Origin: Saururus chinensis
Taxonomy: Eukaryota; Streptophyta; Magnoliopsida; Piperales; Saururaceae
NCBI GenBank assembly: GCA_035235625.1
Contig: CP141147.1
Span: forward strand, 2,965,001 to 3,029,000
Length of the DNA stretch: 64,000 nucleotides
Reading direction: 5' to 3'
Below, in pieces: positions 56,990-64,000 of the stretch; the stretch's first letter is position 1; each line of letters begins with the position of its first letter. The notes under the pieces are model-generated. The model worked only from the letters and a program-made list of their open reading frames with translations. It was not told the origin of the DNA and ran no database searches. Position numbers and translations under genes: made by a program.

Positions 56990-57890
56990 TTAACACGCTC
57001 TGAGAGTTTAAAACTTATTTTTCATAATTCAATAAATGGAAACAACATTTTCAAAACTTTTTGTCAAATATTTAACAAAATATCTTAGGGTATAATCCAC
57101 TTGTTTTCGAATATAATCATATTTAAATCAGAATACTATATTAAACAAGGTCAAATTGTACTACAACCAAATAAGGTTAAGCCTGAGTGCATATCACAGA
57201 TCCATAATATACAACAACATAAGCAATTGGCACTCACATGCCTAAAGTTAAATACACACATACTAAAAAAGTTCAAGTAATAAAGTTAACTAAAAAGTCA
57301 TTTGGTCATCCATTCCAGTCACCAAGATCTCAACCAAGTCAATCATCCTGTGGACCTGCATCACAAAGATACTGAGTATACAAAATATACCCAGTACGAT
57401 GGCTAAACACAAACTAAGTAATGACAAAATAACCCGCATTCAAGAAAATCATATAAATATATATGAGCATTATTTCATTAAATACATCAAGTATGGCATA
57501 AACATTGAAGTAAACAATAGTATATAAACATGCTCAAGTGCACAAAAATATAACTATTCCCTAACCGTGACTACATTTATCAGTCAATTTCCTCTACTAA
57601 GTGTAAGCTACAAATGTTCTCTATGACATGATAGCCACGTCTACGAGTTCAATCCCCTCACTAAACCATGAACTACTCACAAACTCAACCTCTACCTATT
57701 CATGAGGCAATGCCCTGCTCCATCTACTCTATGAAGCAAAAGCCCATAAGAGCTTATGGACCCTAGTGGTAGAGATCTCAACTACCATGATTGTTGAAAT
57801 CTCTATAATTACATTGCACAAGGTCAGTCATTTTTTAATATTCAAATCCATTTAAACCTAACTCCCTGGTCAAGGGAGCGATTGTACATT
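56990..57890 (-). repeat. 5' LTR of the Del/Tekay element, truncated
   Basis: On the minus strand it ends CTCAGAGCGTGTTAA next to the primer site. It aligns with the 42870-44419 remnant. Its outer end is cut where the plus-strand LTR fragment begins at 57891. It contains the word ACAAAATATACCCAGTAC typical of such LTRs. Confidence 0.65.
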
Positions 57891-58261
57891 TGTCATGATC
57901 ATGAATTTTTGATATGATTTTGCTCTGCTAATAAAGCTAATATTATATTTTTAGTAATTTTAAATTATTTACAACTATTAATTTAGTGGATTTTTTAAGG
58001 ACGTGATAGAACTATGAAAAACGAGCATAACGAGCCTTGAACTGCTTAAATAAAAAATCAGGGTTGAAAGTTGTGACCATAAAAAGAATGTCATATAGCT
58101 GAAACCCACTTGAAAAGTGAAAGATAATTTACTTTGAGGGGTGTAGTTTTATAAAGATCGTCAATATAAGCTCAACGGTACCAAGAACATAAGAATCCAA
58201 GTACTAATAAAAAGATAAAAGTGTTTAATATTAAAAAGATTTAAAACTTTATATTTATATA
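57891..58261 (+). mobile_element. 5' fragment of another TGTAAC-family LTR (LTR-G)
   Basis: It starts TGTCATGATCATGAATTT and carries the family box AACGAGCATAACGAGCC at about 58021, then GTTGAAAGTTGTGACC and CTCAACGGTACCAAGAAC in the usual order. It breaks off at about 58261 with no 3' half. Confidence 0.65.
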
Positions 58262-58462
58262 TAGGGCAAAAATTACTGTGAGCTAAAATCTCATAGTTAT
58301 ACTATGTGAGCGTAAGTTAAATGGCAACCATCAGATATGATCGAAGGACTCAACTTCTAACGAGTTAACCACAGATGTTGGCTCCTTGTTTAGCACAAAA
58401 ATTTTCCCTTCGTCTTTGCCCGCCCAAACATCCACTCATCCCCACTGCCTTCCAATCGTGGC

Positions 58463-58700
58463 GGATCATCCCCCTCACTGGCATGCCTCGCCGGCGCAGC
58501 CCCGTGTCCCCCCTCACGGGGCGGCCTCACCATCGCAGCCCTTCATCCCCCCTCACGGGACTGCCTCGCCGTCGCAACCCCTTGTCCCGCCTCATCGCCG
58601 TGGCAGCCCTTTATCCCCCCTCACCGGGCGGCCTTGCCATTGTAGCCCCTCGTCCTCCCTCATGGGACTGCCTCACCGTCACAACCCCTCGTCCCCGTCA
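58463..58700. repeat. GC-rich minisatellite, about 42-bp period
   Basis: Units of the type CCTCACGGGACTGCCTCGCC followed by GTCGCAACCCCTTGTCCC recur about six times with changes. Frames across it give Ser/Pro/Arg-rich repeats (SPLTGLPRRRNP). It lies in a GC-rich stretch about 1.7 kb upstream of the BYPASS1-like pseudogene and may be old leader sequence or a separate insertion. Confidence 0.8.
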
Positions 58701-58859
58701 CGGTGTTGTCTCGCCAGAGTCCTTCGGGCTCCACCCAATCTCTCCCATCTCTTCTCTTCTTCCTCCCCTTCTATGGTCATCTTCTTCCTCCCCTTCGGCG
58801 CAACCATCTCCTTCCTCCCCTTGGCATGACTATCTCCTTCCTCCACTCTAACAGTTTTC

Positions 58860-60345
58860 TTTTTTATACTTTTGGTGCTCGTTTTGCCAAGTCAGGGGTT
58901 GGTATGGCTACTACGCAAAGAGAGAGCCATACTGGTGCCTTGTTCTCTAATTCTTCTGGTCGTATTTGGCAGCGTAAACGTTCAAGTGAGGTTAGTTTAT
59001 CTGATTTCATACTCAGAGTCTGTTTGTACCCATTGAGCATTTTACTTGTCAATGATCAAAATAAATAAAATCAATGAAAGTCAGGGCACATTCTGCAATG
59101 TGGAAGGTTGCTGGTTTTGCCTTTGTTTTCTACATGGGTCATCTGTATATCTGGGCAAAGGTTGTGAAAGGAGCTATTCAATCTACTCAGAAAAGCTAAT
59201 GAAAGTATACGTCTCCCAAGTTTAGGCTTTAATTTTGGTATGAAAGTAACTTTTGACTTTCAGGTCCATTCATCTCTTTTAATGTCCAAATTTGTTGCTT
59301 CAAATTATAATTGAACAACATTTCTTTGGCTGCAAATCACTACGCAAATAAAATGCAGTGTATGCATATGGAATTGAGATGATATTGAAACCATATGTAG
59401 GTTTATCTTGAAACAAGGGGAGTTTGCTCGAATTGTAATGAGTCCCCTCTGGCGCAACTTTTTTGCATCCAATTTCGGTTGAATTTAGGTTATTTTCTGC
59501 ATCTTCTGCACTGACTTAATCCTAATAAATGTAATATTTTATGTACTTGGTTAAGATGCTGCTGTGAATTATCTACACCCATGTTTGAGATTGAATTTTA
59601 ATGTTTATTCCCCTTCTTTGAGCTTGAGATTTGGATTAAAATTTCCCAGTTTAGTATAATATTGTCATTTTTTTAGTTTGGAGGAGCGATTGTTGTTTCT
59701 GATTTGTATTTGTTATCAGTGTGCATGTTCAAAAACATAAGAATTTGAAGATTGGAATAGGGGTCAGTGCTCCTGAGTTTAAGGTGTAAAGGGGATTCAT
59801 GGATCGACCATGTTGGGTGGAGCTTAAATTTGTGATTCATGATGTTCTACAGGTACAAGGCTTGCAACGTGGTTCTTGTCATCCTTTTGTTTAATTTTAC
59901 AATTATTTGTAGGAGATATACACAAAATCCAAGTCACCATATTATTAATTATGAACTTTGTATCATTTATTATTTTGATGAGAGATCTAAACATCAACCA
60001 GAACTGGTGTAAAATGTGATAAGGTGAAAATAGTGGCTTAGAAATTGGTTATTTTTGTGGGTTTCAATTATTTTGTTTTTGCTCAGTGGGTTTCATTGTT
60101 ACTCTGTCTTAGTTTCTAATTCCATTTCTCATGTGGTGTTTGCTAGCACCTTTTTTTTCCTTGCGATTTCTTCTATGTAAGGGTAAAGGGTCATCAAATA
60201 TTGTAACCTGATGTTTCTGCTGATTATATGTTGGGGGGTTGGTTGGATTGAACAAAAACTGATTAAGGGTCATTTTAATACTTGTGGAGCATTGTCATTG
60301 TGATAGCACTTGTGGAACATTGTTAGCCAAGGGATAAAACTTAAT
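58860..60345 (+). other. T-rich stretch, possible leader exon and intron of the 60-kb pseudogene
   Basis: A short open segment starts at ATG 58903 (MATTQRESHTG...) and reaches a donor-like GAG|GTTAGTTT at about 58989. The next 1.3 kb is T-rich and intron-like. Related BYPASS1-type genes often have a leader intron, but nothing here proves the connection. I do not recognise the short peptide. Confidence 0.35.
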
Positions 60346-60348
60346 ATT

Positions 60349-61230
60349 CTCAGTTTGTCATGGATGAGGATGGCTATAGAGTATCTATGTGAAAAGCATG
60401 TGGATATCAAAGCACATATTACTGATCTCTAGTTTCCAGGTTGGGAAGAGAAATTGGTAGACATCTATTTGAAGAGAAGGAAAAAGTTGTCTGATATATG
60501 CATTGCATTCAGTTCAGAGATGTCACAACTTAATCAAGGTCAATTGTTGTTACAATACGTTCACATTTTGGAGCCATTGAAAGATTCGACATCACCAGGG
60601 GAGCAGCTTATGCGTGCCCATTCTGCTTTTCATGATTGAAAGCAACAAATAAGTTCAAAAAATCCCAAGCTTGATAATTGTATAGAGATCTTATAGGAAC
60701 TAACAAGGTTTCTTCATCTGGCCAAGATTAAGAGCTCTGCAAAAGGTATAATATTGATGCAAGCTATGCTTGGAGTTAAAAACATGACAGTTTTTGTTTG
60801 TTCTGTATTTATAGCAGCCCTTTCAGTTCAAGCAAATGTGTTGATCGATTTGCATGTTTCTGAAAAATTTTCTTGGTCAGAACCCTTCAATGACTTACAA
60901 GCTTCTGTGAGTGAGGTTAAGACTGTTCTTCTAAATGAAAGGTAATTGTACTAAAAGAGCTCAAAGCGGTTAAAGGAAATGTTGAGAAGATATCCTTAGC
61001 CACTGATGGCGGCCACCTGACAAAGGTAGGAAGCCTACAAAATCTTGTACTGGCATTGCCCGAACATGTAGAAACATTTGCTATGGGAGTAGATATTATC
61101 TAAAAACAAGTGGATTGCTTCTTTCATATCATTCTAACTGGGAGGGATGCATTGGTTTATAACCTAAGCGTATCTTACTTGGAAGAAGGAAAAATGCTGA
61201 ATCATAAGTTGTGTGAATCGTTTTGTTTGG
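60349..61230 (+). pseudogene. BYPASS1-like (BPS1 family) pseudogene
   Basis: The plus-strand reading begins LSLSWMRMAIEYLCEKHVDI and goes on with WEEKLVDIYLKRRKKLSDIC, AFSSEMSQLNQGQLLLQ, SAKGIILMQAMLGVKNMTVF, DLHVSEKFSWSEPFNDLQ and ILTGRDALVYNLSVSYLEEG. These follow the order of plant BPS1-type proteins, which act in root-to-shoot signalling. In-frame stops lie at 60430-60432, 60637-60639, 60694-60696 and 61101-61103, and the frame shifts near 60943. The N-terminal part is not found. There is no intron in the matched part, as in the family, so processed and decayed-native origins cannot be separated. Confidence 0.75.
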
Positions 61231-62035
61231 TTTCTTTATTTGTACGCAATAATGGTAATGAAGATTGCAAGAAATGTAATCATGGTGTGTACTTGAACAT
61301 TATAATTTGTACATTGTGTTTGTTTTTACATTAGTGAGCCGATGTATCACTTGGTAGCTGAGGCTACAATCTATTGTATTTATCTAGATTCAATCCATTA
61401 TGCATGAAGAGTTGAGAATTCTTTGATTATTGATAACAGTCATTTGCAAAAGAAGAGTAAAGAGAAGAAAAGGAAGCTAATGCTAATTTAATTTGGATCT
61501 TGCACTTCTTTTCTTTACATTTCATGTATCTTTCTCTGGGGCAAAAAGATACATTTTAAAGGCTTAGCCCTTCTTGTAATTGATGTATCGATCGATTGTA
61601 TACAATCTGAGAATTCTCCAATTGCTCAAAAACAAAAAAATAAATATGATATCCACATTGATAGAAAGGAGAAGCTAATGCCGATTTATTATGTGCATGG
61701 ATCTCACTGTCAATTGTTAATCCAGGATCACCAAATACCTTCTATATTTTCACTAGTAAAAAGCTTCAGAACTTGCTATTTTGGAACATAAAATATCTAC
61801 TAAATGAATGTCAACGAATAGAAGCACAAATTTGAGGGCATGGGGAACCAATGGCTCCCCTGCAATCTCTATTGAGCAGTTGTACTCCATGCTGAAGAAC
61901 AAACACTTATTTGAAGCTTCTCGGATCCTTTTGGCAATTGCTAAACCCTTAGAAAGTCCAGCTCCAAAACATAAAGCAGATCGACAACTCAATTTGAGAT
62001 GGTCTAGAACCAACATAAAGCATAAGTGCTATCCC
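61231..62035. other. intergenic gap between the two pseudogenes
   Basis: AT-rich. An imperfect local duplication occurs (GAGAATTCT..., GAAGCTAATGC at 61410-61490 and again at 61608-61690). An 87-codon minus-strand frame at 62016-61753 overlaps the 3' side of the next pseudogene but has no motif I recognise. Confidence 0.45.
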
Positions 62036-62039
62036 TTTC

Positions 62040-63312
62040 TCTTCCACAGAAGTGGCCCTGTATATTGAAATCTTCCCATGACCTACTATATCATTGATCT
62101 GGCCCATATTGAAATCTTCCCATCACCTAATATATCATTGATCTGGAATCCTTTTCGCATATCTGAATATTCCAGCCACAAAATAGAGCCAACCTCTAAC
62201 TTCAGGATCTCTTCTGACACACATTTCACATGTTTTTCCTTGGCTTCCACAATTTCAGGGGAGAAACTGCATTGCTGAAACCAGAGAAAACCATTTCCAT
62301 TCATCTGTTTATCTACCAATTACCTTTCAGACCTCCGATTTTGAAGGTGAATGGCATGCTCGCTGAATCTTCGATTGATAGTCTTGGAAAACCAGAAAAT
62401 TGAGCAACGCAACAAAAGGTTGAAAGAAGTCCATTAAGTACCCCAAAATCTCCCCAGTTGCCATTGCCGAGCTTGTTCTAGATCCGATCCACAAGTGTAA
62501 CAATGATTTGTGAGTGTTCTTTTATCCCTTCTGAAGCACAGTCATATACATTATTTACATCCAAATGCAACTTGTTGACAGCACCTTCAACTTTTACCAC
62601 TACCATATTGGGAATCAACAAGAAGAACAAAAACACAATTGGGATTACGAAAAGAATTAGATTTGCTAAGGCTTCTAGCTAACAGTATGCAAAGATTAAT
62701 GAACAAAGCTTCCCCAAGATCAGAAAGTGAAGGTCTCTGATCACTTTCCATATACCGTGAGCGAACATCGGGTCTAAGGAGTACAAGTTGAAGTATCTGC
62801 TGCCACTTACCATGCGAGTAATGCCCCTTTTTTAGCATTATAGCAGTAGCACAAAGGTACCCAACTTTCCCACTTGAAATTACCTTCTCGGCAGGGCAGA
62901 ATTTTGAACCTCCATCAGTACCAGTACCATACAGAGATGAAACTGAGAAAGGCAAATGTGTCCCACAAACCCTTACACTTGCATGTACAAAATCCTCTAC
63001 CGCAAGATAAGCACTTGCTTCGACTGCATCTGAGGTTGAAGCATAAACTGCACCAGCCTCTTCCTCCCTCCTCCCCACCCTCAACATCAACATCTCATCA
63101 TCCACCTTCCCATTCTCCACCCAGATCCAAGGCACCACAGTCCCCAGCTCCAACTCCCTCCCCCTCCGCAGCATCTCCAGAAAATCTGAATGTTGTATCT
63201 CCAGAAAACCTGAATGTGGCCAATCCACACTGCTGCTCATCGAATGTTGTATTTGCCTCTTCGGCGCCGAGTCCGCTGCCCACGGCTTATCCTTCACCAT
63301 CTTCACAAACAC
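62040..63312 (-). pseudogene. plant-specific kinase-like-family protein, N-terminal half, broken
   Basis: The minus strand from 63312 is open for 241 codons (MFVKMVKDKPWAADSAPK..., LGTVVPWIWVENGKVDDEML, YASTSDAVEASAYLAVEDF, PSLSDLGEALF, VFVLLVDSQYG). After a frameshift near 62600 it continues as NKLHLDVNNVYDCASE, DRI-NKLGNGNWGDFG (stop at 62480-62478) and SIEDSASM. After another shift near 62330 it gives NGNGFLWFQQ, SPEIVEAKEK and LEVGSILWLE. From memory this is the N-terminal region of a large plant protein of unknown biochemical role, often labelled only as protein kinase superfamily; the kinase-like C-terminal half is missing. Small tandem duplications of 24 bp (63174-63221) and 44 bp (62063-62147) lie inside. 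The first 241 codons may still be transcribed. Confidence 0.65.
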
Positions 63313-63473
63313 CTCTGCGTCTCCTCATACTTCGTATTCCCGGGGTCGATGTGGGCCTGCTACTAGCAGCTGCTGACGAGCATACGTAGGGCTAGGCTAG
63401 GCCGGCACGGCCTTTATCTTGGAGGTTGAGCTGGGAGTGCTCTGTACAGCCCTACTTGATGGAAAGATTACCG

Positions 63474-63882
63474 TGTCACACTTGCAAGGCTTTCTACCCG
63501 ACAAGTAAGTCTTTCGAATAAGAGTTTTTGCTTAGCAAGGCGCTGCGCGAATCACGTGTGAAGGGCCTTGCAAAGTAAGAGGTAGGGGGAACGAGAGTGA
63601 CACATTACAAAGAAACAAATAAACACAAGCATGAAGATGGGTTGCATTCACTATCAAGGTGTTTACAAAGCAATAGGTGCAAAACACATAAGCCAGCTAC
63701 ACAAACACTACCCTCCCCCTATATAGCATAAGGAATTTTTTGGATATTGTTGGAGCAGCAGCCAAAGTGGCTCTACGGGCATAGTTACATAAAAGTAAAA
63801 GAAAATACATTAAAATATACAGAAAGACATTAAAAGATATTTACAATGTATTTACAAAGGTGTTCGGTCCAGGTTAGTGACA
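63474..63882 (-). repeat. 3' LTR of the right-edge gypsy element
   Basis: On the minus strand it runs TGTCACTAACC...GCAAGTGTGACA, with exact 6-bp inverted ends. A CTATATAG box is at about 63718-63726. The second LTR is outside the window, so the limits rest on the ends and on the purine tract. Confidence 0.8.
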
Positions 63883-64000
63883 TTCTCCCCCACTCAATTC
63901 TGTCAACGTCCTCGTTGACGCTATTCCTGGAGGTTGGCTTTGGCATGTTGTGCTTGTTGAATGGTGAGTTCGTCTTCGGGCTCCTAGTTGTGTGGAAGGC
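63474..64000 (-). mobile_element. gypsy retrotransposon, 3' end, continues beyond window
   Basis: A 409-bp LTR (63474-63882) is preceded, on the minus strand, by the polypurine tract GAGTGGGGGAGAA (63895-63883) and a pol tail at 64000-63896 (KPTSRNSVNEDVDRIEWGRM). TACCG precedes the LTR on the left and would be one half of the target duplication. The rest of the element lies to the right of the window. Confidence 0.82.

Larger units (their letters stand above)
42870..57891 (-). mobile_element. chromodomain-bearing gypsy retrotransposon (Del/Tekay type), nested and decayed
   Basis: Minus strand: 5' LTR (57891-56990), primer site, gag with two zinc knuckles, protease, RT, RNase H (to 53899), then after a nested insertion integrase and a chromodomain (to 48539), and 3' LTR remains (44419-42870). 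The text EFMKAYPHLF with upstream RTLRNK-IPIVKVLW is the chromodomain tail of Tekay/Del chromoviruses. Many stops and shifts are present. Removing the nested LTRs at 44420-48379 and 50074-53893 leaves an element of about 7 kb. The outer end of the 3' LTR is missing. Confidence 0.85.

Noticed and set aside
58375-58851. 158-codon Pro/Arg-rich plus-strand frame as a host protein
   Set aside because: Mostly the 42-bp minisatellite; no domain and no splice support.

Overview
This is plant nuclear DNA. It has AT-rich intergenic sequence, GT-AG introns, GC-rich coding exons, many LTR retrotransposons with tRNA-Met-type primer sites, MITEs (Stowaway-like and hAT-like), a CACTA-type end and a lignin-pathway acyltransferase gene. 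The sharp GC contrast between exon and intergene suggests a monocot, but I cannot name the species. No tRNA, rRNA or CRISPR was seen. Only two loci look like working host genes: a hydroxycinnamoyltransferase (HCT, + strand, 19735-22019) and a small plastid-type DnaJ zinc-finger protein (- strand, 33189-36635). Two further host loci are decayed: a BYPASS1-like pseudogene (+, 60349-61230) and a kinase-like-protein pseudogene (-, 62040-63312).

Layout. 1-3167: 5' half of a decayed Ty3/gypsy element on the - strand, running off the left edge. 3229-25440: a segmentally repeated block present as A1 (3229-6995), A2 (11968-19020) and A3 (22288-25440). A1 and A2 each carry the same 2-kb solo LTR. A2 and A3 each carry a 122-bp tandem array of eight units. 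A CACTA-like element and a long-inverted-repeat element lie between A1 and A2, and HCT lies between A2 and A3. 26-28 kb: MITEs and a gypsy integrase scrap. 28641-32716: an internally deleted gypsy element with two LTRs and a perfect target-site duplication. 33-37 kb: the DnaJ-type gene with a foldback element in one intron. 38402-41601: a 3.2-kb solo LTR with a perfect duplication. 42870-57891: a decayed chromodomain-bearing (Del/Tekay-type) retrotransposon on the - strand, itself hit by a 4-kb solo LTR (44420-48379) and by a solo LTR (50074-53893) that in turn holds another solo LTR in the opposite orientation (51768-53810). 58-63 kb: GC-rich minisatellite and the two pseudogenes. 63474-64000: 3' end of another gypsy element running off the right edge.

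The repeats tell an ordered history. Related TGTAAC-type solo LTRs dominate, full elements of that family are absent, and the nested target-site duplications give a relative clock. The most unusual single object is the youngest-looking LTR (51768-53810). Its promoter segment has been copied in reverse to give a 267-bp palindrome with arms of about 118 bp that differ at one position.
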